Positions 1 through 6,782 of a DNA stretch of 8,062 nucleotides are shown here, one piece after another (position 1 is the first letter of the stretch; every line of letters starts with the position of its first letter). The notes beneath the pieces were generated by a model that was given only the letters and a program-made list of their open reading frames with translations, was not told the origin of the DNA and made no database searches. This DNA is from Victivallales bacterium. GTDB lineage: Bacteria > Verrucomicrobiota > Lentisphaeria > Oligosphaerales > Oligosphaeraceae. A program made the position numbers and the translations under genes. Location: the NCBI GenBank assembly GCA_017615955.1, contig JAFZZD010000083.1, positions 1-8,062 on the forward strand, given 5' to 3'.

Positions 1-656
1 AGAATGAACGTGCTGAACTGGACAGGTGCGCACAGCTTCTGCCACAGGTGGAGGAATTGCACGGCAAGATGCGTTTCCAGCAGAAAAGGATGCTGCCTTT
101 GGTTGAGGCAATCTACAGGAGCCATTGCTATTATGAGGCCTTGCGCATCTGGCAGGCGGCGCAGTGGAAGCCAGGTCAAAAGGAGAGTAGCTGGGGCATT
201 TACCTTGCTGACGAGTATTCCTTTGCCCGTTCCAATGGCAAGAATGAGGAGGACAGTCCAATTCCCACGAGGAATGGCGCCTCAACTGCGAATCTCTTTG
301 ATGTGCAGGAACCACGTCCCAGTTCCACCGCATCGGCAAGCAAGCTAGTCAATGTGAATGATTTGCGCATCCTGAACAAGATATACATCGGCGGCATTGT
401 GCCAATGGGCCAATCCAGGTTCAAGATCCTGAAGGATGTGCAGGAGAAGTTGCTCAATTCCGGCGCATACGTCAATGTGGACGACCGCAGTGAATTGATG
501 ACAGAGCAGTTCAAAGGCAGTTTCTATTTGCCATGGCTGAATTTCCTTGGCGGGAATAGCTCTGCCCTTGGCAGTGAATACGCCACTTTCTTGCTGGAAT
601 TGCCATTGAACTCCAATTTCATCAGGGAAGATGTGCTGCGTAAAAACGGCAATTGA
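1..656 (+). CDS. PilN-like inner-membrane assembly protein, 5' end outside window (partial)
   Basis: The reading frame is open from the left edge (first full codon at position 3) to TGA at 654-656, so the N-terminus is missing; 217 residues are visible. A GTG at 48 could be read as a start, but the frame and its helical character continue upstream, so truncation by the window is more likely. Visible order: a charged, probably coiled-coil stretch (residues 1-35), a region ending in W-G-I-Y-L (about 64-68), a Ser/Pro/Asn-rich linker (about 77-113), then a compact segment (118-152) with the pattern I-G-G-I-V-P-M-G-Q-S followed by an amphipathic helix and G-A-Y-V-N-V. That pattern resembles the periplasmic 'G-x-A-x-S...L...S-x-x-F-x-x-V' segment of PilN/GspL-type proteins. 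The next two genes look PilO- and PilP-like, which supports the assignment. The missing part would be expected to hold the membrane segment, possibly fused to a PilM-like domain. Family name is tentative. Confidence 0.6.
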   Translation, partial: NERAELDRCAQLLPQVEELHGKMRFQQKRMLPLVEAIYRSHCYYEALRIWQAAQWKPGQKESSWGIYLADEYSFARSNGKNEEDSPIPTRNGASTANLFDVQEPRPSSTASASKLVNVNDLRILNKIYIGGIVPMGQSRFKILKDVQEKLLNSGAYVNVDDRSELMTEQFKGSFYLPWLNFLGGNSSALGSEYATFLLELPLNSNFIREDVLRKNGN

Positions 657-668
657 ACACAATAGAAT

Positions 669-1589
669 ATGTACAAGCCAAAATTAAAGGACTGGCCATA
701 TAGCCACGTCAGGCTGATGCACATTACAGTGTCGGGTCTGGCGCTGTCACTGCTTGTGCTGTGGCTTCTGGTGTATCCCAGCTGGCGTCGGCTCAAGTCG
801 ATGAGGCAGGAAACCGAGGCCGTCCGCATTGAACTTGAGAAACGCGGCATACAGTTGGACGAGGCTGTCCTGTCCCGCCATATTTCCGATTGCATAGCAA
901 GCCTGGCAGGGGACGAGACCAGGCTGGGTCTCGTCGATGTCGCTGGCAATGCAATGGCGCTTGCCATGCAGACTTTTGCGGATGAAATCAATTCCGCATA
1001 CGCAGGTGAGTCCGGCACTGCCGCAAAGCAGTCTGCTGTTGAGAAGTTTGTGGAGGGCAGTACCCGTATTGACTACAAGGTGCTCTATGACAGGGTTTAC
1101 TCCGAATGCGCGAAGTGCAGCGTGGATATAAGCCAGGCGACTATTTCGCCAGATGAGGACAGCAACGAGCCAGTCTATCAGCAGATGCTAAAACTATGGA
1201 CCTTGCGTTTTCTGGTCGGGCAGGCTGTGGAGAATGGTCTTTCTTTTGAGGCGGCAACGGACAATGCGCCTGCCATACGCGCATTGCGCAGCAGAGCATA
1301 CCTCAATGATGGCAGTGAACGCACCTACTTGCTGGAATTTCCTGTCATGTTGCGCCTGCAAGGCAAGCTGGAGAACTTCATTTCATTTGCGAAGAGTCTT
1401 CAGGGTGGCAGGCGTTTCCTGCCGATAAAGAGCATTGAGATTCACTCCACCCCACCTGCTGACTTTCCTCCAGGCGAAAGGCGTGAATTGGAAAATCTGC
1501 ATTTTCGCATAATATGTTCCGCATTCTTCGTGGAACCGCAACCTTCAAGTGGAGACCAGGCGAATACCGAGGCCAAGCCTGAAAATTGA
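669..1589 (+). CDS. PilO/GspM-like single-pass inner-membrane protein
   Basis: A 306-aa protein starting at ATG 669, 12 bp after the previous stop; no clear Shine-Dalgarno is visible. A short basic N-terminus precedes one strong hydrophobic segment (residues about 18-37). A charged, heptad-like helix follows (about 38-66), then a helical middle region and a C-terminal domain (about 220-290) with the pattern P-V-M-L-R-L-Q-G-K-L-E-N-F-I-S-F-A-K-S-L, then a beta strand around I-K-S-I-E-I-H, and F-R-I-I-C-S-A-F-F. Membrane anchor, coiled coil and a ferredoxin-like 'G-x-x-x-x-x-x-F' domain match PilO and GspM, periplasmic scaffold proteins that pair with PilN/GspL in type IV pilus or type II secretion platforms. 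Amuc_1100 of Akkermansia is a known PVC protein of similar architecture; homology to it is my inference. The C-terminal tail (about 291-306) is low-complexity and probably disordered. Confidence 0.65.
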   Translation: MYKPKLKDWPYSHVRLMHITVSGLALSLLVLWLLVYPSWRRLKSMRQETEAVRIELEKRGIQLDEAVLSRHISDCIASLAGDETRLGLVDVAGNAMALAMQTFADEINSAYAGESGTAAKQSAVEKFVEGSTRIDYKVLYDRVYSECAKCSVDISQATISPDEDSNEPVYQQMLKLWTLRFLVGQAVENGLSFEAATDNAPAIRALRSRAYLNDGSERTYLLEFPVMLRLQGKLENFISFAKSLQGGRRFLPIKSIEIHSTPPADFPPGERRELENLHFRIICSAFFVEPQPSSGDQANTEAKPEN

Positions 1590-1591
1590 AT

Positions 1592-2218
1592 ATGCTGGAG
1601 ATTGTTGTAAAAATAAGCAGGTGCTGGGAGCGCATGGCTTGTGCAGTCATGACCTTGCTGTGCATTCTGTGCATTCTGTGCTTCGTGCTGTTCATGCTGG
1701 AGGCCCCGTCTGCACCTGAAATCAAGGGCAAGAAGCCAATGGCATTGCGTATATTCCCATGGGATTCCCTTTCTGGAAACTTTTTCACGCCGGCGGTGCC
1801 TGATGCGGGCAAAGTCAATCCATTCCAGTATGTCCTTGTCAATCGCGACAAGCCAGTGCCTAAGCCAGTGGCCCCACCTGAAAAAGAGGAACCAAAAGTC
1901 AAGGAGATGCCAAAGGCCGAGGCTGTCAAGCCCATAGTTGTTGCGCCTCCGCATCCGCCGCCAAAGAAGCCTGATATCGTGTTTACCCTTACATACAAGG
2001 GCATCTATGTGGACTTGCGCGGCGATTCAGTTGCACTTGTGTCGATTAGACAAGGCGGGGCAGCAAAAGAGGAAACGCTTATGTGCAAGACGGGCACTGT
2101 GCTTATGGATAGGATTCGTCTGGAAAAGGTGGTCGAGGACAGCGCCACGTTCAGCACGAAGTCAGGACAGGTGCGGATAGACTGGATGAAAAGCCATCAG
2201 TTCCGTTTCCCCCAGTAA
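1592..2218 (+). CDS. PilP/GspC-like membrane-anchored protein with proline-rich linker
   Basis: A 208-aa protein. I chose ATG 1592, two bases after the upstream stop; an in-frame TTG at 1586 overlaps that stop and would add two residues. Neither start has a clear ribosome-binding site, and coupling to the upstream gene is likely. One transmembrane segment spans residues about 17-36 and contains Cys at 17, 24, 27 and 30. A periplasmic region follows, then a Pro/Lys/Glu-rich linker (about 88-127), then a small beta domain (about 129-194) with the pattern Y-K-G-I-Y-V-D-L, S-V-A-L-V-S-I, G-T-V-L-M-D-R-I-R-L and V-V-E-D-S-A-T-F-S-T-K-S-G. This order matches PilP and the homology region of GspC, which link the inner-membrane platform to the outer-membrane secretin. 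No secretin gene follows; the block ends at the palindromic repeat. Confidence 0.6.
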   Translation: MLEIVVKISRCWERMACAVMTLLCILCILCFVLFMLEAPSAPEIKGKKPMALRIFPWDSLSGNFFTPAVPDAGKVNPFQYVLVNRDKPVPKPVAPPEKEEPKVKEMPKAEAVKPIVVAPPHPPPKKPDIVFTLTYKGIYVDLRGDSVALVSIRQGGAAKEETLMCKTGTVLMDRIRLEKVVEDSATFSTKSGQVRIDWMKSHQFRFPQ

Positions 2219-2220
2219 TT

Positions 2221-2403
2221 CAACGCAGAGGCGCAAGTTTTTAACGCAGAGGCGCAAAGACGCAGAGACGCAGAGTTTTTATTGTTTTTGTTCTGTCACT
2301 AATGAGGATATTATTTCAGTGACAGATTTTTATTGCTGAAAAGCAAAACAAAAAAACTCTGCGTCTTTGCGTCTCTGCGTTGAAAACTAGTGTCTCTGCG
2401 CTG
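2221..2403. repeat. Imperfect palindromic 'ACGCAGAG' repeat element between convergent genes
   Basis: The space between the convergent blocks (2219-2414) is almost wholly this element. The left side has a 15-bp direct repeat, AACGCAGAGGCGCAA, at 2222-2236 and 2243-2257, the second copy running on in further CGCAGAG units to 2275 and a T-run (2276-2280). The right side carries the inverse: an A-run to 2356, an arm at 2357-2381 and a degraded outer arm at 2391-2403. Arm 2243-2267 and arm 2357-2381 are complementary at 24 of 25 positions; the outer pair (2221-2233 with 2391-2403) matches at 10 of 13. Transcripts of either strand could fold into one long hairpin. There is no ORF or transposase inside. 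It resembles short dispersed intergenic repeats (REP- or MITE-like), though no second copy can be seen here. I saw no flanking target-site duplication. Confidence 0.85.
2292..2331 (+). terminator. Probable intrinsic terminator inside the repeat element
   Basis: TCTGTCACT (2292-2300) and AGTGACAGA (2318-2326) form a perfect 9-bp stem around a 17-nt loop, followed at once by TTTTTATT on the + strand. It lies about 75 bp past the end of the PilP-like gene and would stop transcription of the pilus-like block. On the minus strand this small stem is followed by AACAAAAAC, so it is not a canonical terminator there. The larger palindrome, whose minus-strand copy has a T-run next to the arm at 2357-2381, may serve that direction. 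The stem is only moderately GC-rich, so strength is uncertain. Confidence 0.5.
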
Positions 2404-2414
2404 ATAATGATTTG

Positions 2415-3641
2415 TTATTTTTTTAGTTGCGCGGAGACTTGCTGGAATGCCTCCATCATCTGATCCGAGTAGATGGTATCCATCAAAGGCGGGTTGAAGT
2501 TGACGAGTTCTGAATAGTCTTGGGAACTGTCCTGAATCAGCTTGAGAAGACTGGCGCCAGTGGACACTGTCTTGAATGTATTGCGTGTTATGGCCACGTT
2601 GCGTTGCACCTTGCCGCGTGATTTCTCAAGGCTTTTGCCCATTTCCTCAAGTGCCGTGCGGTACTGACCGGCGATTTTTATTGTGTTTTCGCTTATGCGC
2701 ATGTTCTGTATCAGGTAGTTTTCACCTTCTTGTGATGATTGATGCAGCGTCTTTGTCTCCTGGAGATTCGCTTCGGCACTCCTCCGTATTTCCTGCAGAC
2801 GGGGAAGGTATTTCTTCTGGATGTTCTCCATTGCCACCACATGCGCCTGTTCGTATGCCAGAAGCAGTACTAGCTGGATGCCGACATAGCGCTGCAACTG
2901 GGCTCCATTGAACTGTGAGGAAGCCTTTATTTGCTTGCCTATGGCGTATTGCACTTGCTTGAGGATAATGGCCAGGTTCATCATGCTCATTATATCGTCT
3001 CCTCCAGCGGCTGTAAGCAGGTAATTGAGATGCTTGGCATCTACAATCTGGCCGTGCCTGTTCAGGTCATGCAGCAAAATTGTCGTCTGTTTTTTTATTT
3101 CAATATTGAGGGTATCTATGTTTTCCTGTGTTTTCTGGATTTGCTTGTCGCATTTTTCCCTTGTCATGGCAAGGGGATTGAGTGAACTTACGGGATAGCC
3201 CAGGCGGCCGGCTATCAGTTCAGTTTTTTTCTTCTCCGCCTCCGCAAGTTCATCCTGCATATCAAGGATTTTCTCATAACTTTCAATGCCTGCCTTGCTG
3301 GCAATGAGTTTCAATGCGGATTCGGTCAATTTCTTGGAGCGGCGCCCGAACCAGGACTTGTCGTTGCCTGCAAGCACATCGTCATAGTCGCTGGCAAGTT
3401 CGTCCATGCCATGCCATATTTGTGTGAACTTGTTGGTCTCGATTTCAGTTTCCAGCACTTCCTCAATGTCTTGGCTCGGATGAGGGGCCAGGGCAGGGCT
3501 GCTTGTGGCGTCAGTCCCTCCCATTTTCTCCTTTATTATTGCCAATGAGCCAGCAGTGGTTTCCTGAATGGCAATGCATCCTGAAAGCAATGCAATGGCC
3601 ATGCATGGCATAAAAAACATTGTCTTGCGAAAAATGGACAT
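2415..3641 (-). CDS. Predicted outer-membrane lipoprotein, long-helix/coiled-coil, function unknown
   Basis: I chose the ATG at 3641 (408 aa) because it puts a standard lipoprotein signal at the N-terminus: Ser-Ile-Phe-Arg-Lys, a hydrophobic core, then lipobox L-S-G-C with Cys at residue 22. The frame stays open to an ATG at 3719 (434 aa), but that adds a basic, hydrophilic leader unusual for a signal peptide; ATGs at 3662 and 3653 are also possible. AGGA lies 11 nt before the chosen start. Residue +2 after the Cys is Ile, not Asp, so the Lol rule predicts the outer membrane. The mature part is almost all helical: charged coiled-coil-like stretches at about 124-189 and 270-344, with a more hydrophobic helix at about 254-271. 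I recognise no family. It follows the ClpC-like gene by 100 bp (22 bp if the long start is used) and is probably in the same transcript. Confidence 0.75.
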   Translation of the reverse strand: MSIFRKTMFFMPCMAIALLSGCIAIQETTAGSLAIIKEKMGGTDATSSPALAPHPSQDIEEVLETEIETNKFTQIWHGMDELASDYDDVLAGNDKSWFGRRSKKLTESALKLIASKAGIESYEKILDMQDELAEAEKKKTELIAGRLGYPVSSLNPLAMTREKCDKQIQKTQENIDTLNIEIKKQTTILLHDLNRHGQIVDAKHLNYLLTAAGGDDIMSMMNLAIILKQVQYAIGKQIKASSQFNGAQLQRYVGIQLVLLLAYEQAHVVAMENIQKKYLPRLQEIRRSAEANLQETKTLHQSSQEGENYLIQNMRISENTIKIAGQYRTALEEMGKSLEKSRGKVQRNVAITRNTFKTVSTGASLLKLIQDSSQDYSELVNFNPPLMDTIYSDQMMEAFQQVSAQLKK

Positions 3642-3741
3642 ATTTGCGGACATCCTGTGCATTGTTTGGTGTTGTTTTGATATCTCTCGCCGAATGATAT
3701 TACGATAGCGCGTGTTCATCAGTACGCTGGAGCCATGTAGT

Positions 3742-6183
3742 TCATTCTATTGTGACGCTGTTCTTTGTTATATGGGCGATGAATGGTCTGTTGGACTGTT
3801 CCTCTTTCAGGAGTTCGTCAGCCAGGCGGTTTTCCAGTAGTTCCTCGACTGCGCGTCTTATTAGCCTGGCGCCGCCTTCCTTTGCCTTTGCCCTCTCCAT
3901 GATTGCGTCGAATACATCGTCGGCCACATCCAGCTTGCCATTGATGCGTTCCAGCCTCTTCTCCAGCTTGTCAATCTCCAGTCTGGCAATTGCCTTAAGG
4001 TCATCTTCGTTGAGCTGCCTGAAGAACACGATTTCGTCAATGCGGTTCAGTACCTCTGGCCTGAAGAAGCTTTTGACTGATTTCATGCTCTGCTCCTGAA
4101 GTTTCTCGTTTTCATTGTCGGGTGATTGCTCGCCGAAGCCCAGCGTATGCAGACCCGCGCCTTTTTCGGAACCCAGGTTCGAGGTCATTATGATGATGGT
4201 GTTCCTGAAGCTGATGCAGTTTCCCTGCTCGTCGGTAAGCTGCCCTTCCTCAAGCAATTGGAGCAATATGTTTATCACCTGGGGATGCGCCTTCTCGATT
4301 TCATCGAAAAGCACCACTGAATATGGCTTGTGCCGCACCTTCTCCGTGAGATGGCCGCCTTCGCCGTAGCCCACATATCCAGGTGACGAGCCAAGCAGCT
4401 TGGAAACATTGTAGCCATCCGCATACTCTGACATGTCAAGGCGGATCAGGGCCTCCCTGTCATTGAACATGAAATCAGCCAATGCCTTCGCCATAAGGGA
4501 CTTGCCCACGCCGCTGGGGCCTACAAACAGAAACGAGCCTATGGGACGGCGGGGGTCGCCAAGCTCGGCACGGCTGCGCTTTAGTGCATTGCTCAGCGCA
4601 TTAACCGCGCTTTCCTGCCCGATTACTGTCTTGGAAAGCTCCTTCCCTATCTCCAGCATCCGCTTCCTCTCCTCCACATTCATCTTTTCCAGTGGAACGC
4701 CTGACATCTTAGACACGACAGAGCGTATGTCGTCAAGCCCGATGTTCACGATTGCCGGCTCCTTGCCCAGGTTTTCGTCCTTGCTTGATTCGCGCAGCCT
4801 TACCATGGCGCCAGTCTCGTCAATGATGTCGATTGCCTTGTCAGGAAGTTGCCTTGCAGGCAGATAGCGAACTGAAAGGAAAACCGCCGCCTCCAGAACC
4901 TCGTCGCTGTATTTGACCTTGTGGAACGTCTCGTAGCTCTGGGCTATGCCCTTGAGAATTTTCACCGCGTCCTCCGGCGTGGGTTCGCCTACCATGACAG
5001 TCTGGAATCTGCGTTCCAGCGCCTGGTTCTTCTCAATTGTATTGCGGTATTCCTTGATTGTGGTTGCGCCTATGCATTGTATTTCGCCGCGGGAGAGGGC
5101 GGGCTTGATGATGTTTGAAATGTCCAGACCGTCCTCCCGTCCCGAGCCTGCGCCCACGATGGTGTGTATTTCGTCCAGAAACAGAATGTATTTGTTGCTT
5201 TTCTTCAATTCTGCGAGGATTTTGGCCATTCTGTCCTCGAACATTCCGCGGTATTGAGTGCCTGCGATAAGCAAGGTCACGTCCAGCGAGAAGATGTGCT
5301 TGTTGCGCAGCACTTCAGGCACCTTTCCTGCCGCGATGTTCATTGCAAGCCCCTCCACGATTGCGGTCTTGCCCACGCCGGCCTCTCCCAGCAGCACCAC
5401 GTTGTTCTTGATTTTGCGGCTGAGCACCTGCGTGATGCGCTGTATTTCGTTTTCCCTGCCTATGACGGGGTCGAACATGCTTTGCTTGGCAAGTTCGGTA
5501 AGGTCTTTGCCGTAGTGGTCCAGAAGTGAACGTTGCATGGGCTGTTCCTTCTGTGGCTTCAGCGTTGATTGCCGTGCCTCGCGTCTGCCCTTGCGGGAAG
5601 GCTGCTCCTGGGCGCCATCTGGCGAAGACGCTTCACCTTGTGCCTTCTCCGCCTTGGGTTCCCCGTCCCTTTCAGAATCTCTGGTTTCGATTATATCCTC
5701 TATGGTACCCTGTCCCAGAGGCAGGTATGATGAATCCAGGTCCTTGAGGATTTCATTCCTTATTTCGCTCTTGTCGATTTGCAGCTGGTTGAAAATCTCG
5801 GCAATTTGCCCCTGGTTGATAAAGAACATTCCCAGCAGAATCTGCTCCATGCCAACATAGCTGTAGTGAATCGCCTTGGCCTCCCTGATGGCGAATTTCA
5901 GCATCTTTGCCACGTCTGCCGTGAATGCAGGAGTAGCTGGCGTCGCCCCTTTGCCTTCATCTGTTTGCTCTTGAACAATCAGTTTATGCACTGCTTCGTA
6001 TGTGACACCTGCATTTTGCAGCGCCTGCTGTGCTTGGCTTGGCTTTGACTGGAGCATTGCAAGCAAAATGTGCTCGGGGCCAATCGATGCCAGTTTTTCC
6101 GCCTTGCCGATTTCAACTGCATCCAAAAACATCTTCTTCACTCTTGGAGTGCAGTACTTCAGGTATTCTTCAATATGTTCCAT
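3742..6183 (-). CDS. ClpC-like AAA+ unfoldase lacking the M-domain
   Basis: An 813-aa Hsp100 protein that would unfold proteins in the cytosol and feed them to ClpP. Order: two Clp-N repeats (about 1-75 and 85-148), a charged low-complexity linker (about 160-218), AAA-1 with Walker A GEAGVGKT (266-273), pore-loop YRG (311-313), Walker B ILFLDE (333-338) and R391/R392. AAA-2 follows with Walker A GPSGVGKS (555-562), pore-loop GYVG (602-605), Walker B VVLFDE (623-628), R714 and sensor-2 GAR (771-773). An LGF tripeptide (681-683) sits where ClpC carries its ClpP-docking loop. AAA-2 reads closer to ClpC than ClpA (L-G-D-P-R-R-P-I-G-S-F). The coiled M-domain expected after V-R-L-R (461-464) is absent: about 13 residues replace it. 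Glu37 and Glu113 match B. subtilis ClpC E32 and E106, the phosphoarginine-site residues. Start ATG overlaps the upstream stop (TAATG). No clpP lies in the window. Confidence 0.93.
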   Translation of the reverse strand: MEHIEEYLKYCTPRVKKMFLDAVEIGKAEKLASIGPEHILLAMLQSKPSQAQQALQNAGVTYEAVHKLIVQEQTDEGKGATPATPAFTADVAKMLKFAIREAKAIHYSYVGMEQILLGMFFINQGQIAEIFNQLQIDKSEIRNEILKDLDSSYLPLGQGTIEDIIETRDSERDGEPKAEKAQGEASSPDGAQEQPSRKGRREARQSTLKPQKEQPMQRSLLDHYGKDLTELAKQSMFDPVIGRENEIQRITQVLSRKIKNNVVLLGEAGVGKTAIVEGLAMNIAAGKVPEVLRNKHIFSLDVTLLIAGTQYRGMFEDRMAKILAELKKSNKYILFLDEIHTIVGAGSGREDGLDISNIIKPALSRGEIQCIGATTIKEYRNTIEKNQALERRFQTVMVGEPTPEDAVKILKGIAQSYETFHKVKYSDEVLEAAVFLSVRYLPARQLPDKAIDIIDETGAMVRLRESSKDENLGKEPAIVNIGLDDIRSVVSKMSGVPLEKMNVEERKRMLEIGKELSKTVIGQESAVNALSNALKRSRAELGDPRRPIGSFLFVGPSGVGKSLMAKALADFMFNDREALIRLDMSEYADGYNVSKLLGSSPGYVGYGEGGHLTEKVRHKPYSVVLFDEIEKAHPQVINILLQLLEEGQLTDEQGNCISFRNTIIIMTSNLGSEKGAGLHTLGFGEQSPDNENEKLQEQSMKSVKSFFRPEVLNRIDEIVFFRQLNEDDLKAIARLEIDKLEKRLERINGKLDVADDVFDAIMERAKAKEGGARLIRRAVEELLENRLADELLKEEQSNRPFIAHITKNSVTIE

Positions 6184-6782
6184 TATTGGTTGCTTTCCGT
6201 AAGCAGTTTGAGTTTTTGCTGTATGATAAGATCCCTGTTGGCTGCGCGTTTATGTATCTGGAACTTCAGCTCGTTCAGCTGCGCCTCCATATTCTTCAGT
6301 TTCTTCTCCTCCATCTCCTGGGATTTGTCAAAGCTGTTTTTGAGAACAGTTTCCAGCTTTGCCTTCAATTCCTGGATTTGGTTGATGTCCTCCTTGTTCT
6401 GCCGCATGGTCTTGATGGCGTATGAGAGTTTACGAATCTCCATCTCCATCCGCAGCTGCTCCACATTGTACAGATAGAAGTCCGGCGCCTTTTTACGCAT
6501 GTCTTCTATGGTGGAATATCTTTTTGCCAGGGCGTTAAGGTAGGCTTGTGCCGTATTTGGGGTATATATGCACCTGACTCGCCATTCGTTGAGGGTATCG
6601 GGGGCATTCTGCTCGTAGAAGTCCAGCATCTCATCCACTTTTATGCCGGGAAATTGCCTTGCGACTTCCTTCAAGGTGCGCTCCCTGGCCGTGTCTGCCT
6701 CAACGCGCTGTTTTTCCGTCAGCTCCTGGCTTGAGGAGGCCAGAACCAGGAACAAGAACAGTAATGTGAGATAAATGCGCAT
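6183..6782 (-). CDS. Exported coiled-coil protein of unknown function
   Basis: A 199-aa protein. Residues 1-18 form a typical Sec signal peptide: Arg2, a Leu/Phe-rich core (5-15), then small residues A-S-S-S before Gln-Glu-Leu. There is no lipobox Cys, so the mature protein is probably periplasmic or secreted. The rest is charged and helical: a segment with F-P-G-I-K-V-D-E-M-L-D-F-Y (44-56), then a heptad-rich helical hairpin (about 103-195) rich in Glu, Lys, Leu and Met that ends in K-R-A-A-N-R-D-L-I-I-Q-Q-K-L. The only cysteine is at 71. I do not recognise a named family; the C-terminal hairpin is reminiscent of periplasmic helical proteins of the CpxP/CnrX type and of planctomycete hypothetical proteins, but this is impression only. 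Its ATG shares one base with the M20 stop (TGATG), and its TAA shares one base with the ClpC-like ATG. Confidence 0.8.
   Translation of the reverse strand: MRIYLTLLFLFLVLASSSQELTEKQRVEADTARERTLKEVARQFPGIKVDEMLDFYEQNAPDTLNEWRVRCIYTPNTAQAYLNALAKRYSTIEDMRKKAPDFYLYNVEQLRMEMEIRKLSYAIKTMRQNKEDINQIQELKAKLETVLKNSFDKSQEMEEKKLKNMEAQLNELKFQIHKRAANRDLIIQQKLKLLTESNQ

Noticed and set aside
4..348. ATG-started + strand ORF at the left edge
   Set aside because: It overlaps the PilN-like frame, which is open from the edge and continues to 656; the short frame is Arg/Cys-rich with no domain signal.
1378..2004. Minus-strand open frames of 170-208 codons opposite the PilO- and PilP-like genes
   Set aside because: They are out of place in a tight + strand block, and the + strand frames carry coherent membrane anchors and domains. 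The minus frames are Gly/Ala/His-rich or mixed without domain pattern.
2221..2403. Possible CRISPR array from repeated CGCAGAG units
   Set aside because: Units are 8-21 bp apart with no unique spacers of even length, and the copies face each other as a palindrome. No cas gene is nearby.
2219..2414. Small RNA or tRNA gene in the intergenic gap
   Set aside because: No cloverleaf or conserved tRNA loops are visible; the structure is explained by the palindromic repeat and the nested hairpin.
3752..6048. Many + strand open frames of 64-144 codons opposite the ClpC-like gene
   Set aside because: They mirror a long gene with strong motif conservation across its whole length; their translations are low-complexity (Ser/Leu/Phe-rich) and match nothing recognisable.
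3742..6183. ClpB disaggregase, ClpV of type VI secretion, or ClpA
   Set aside because: ClpB and ClpV have large middle domains or lack the ClpP loop, whereas this protein has no middle domain and has LGF. ClpA is possible on domain layout, but the AAA-2 sequence and D1 motifs read closer to ClpC.
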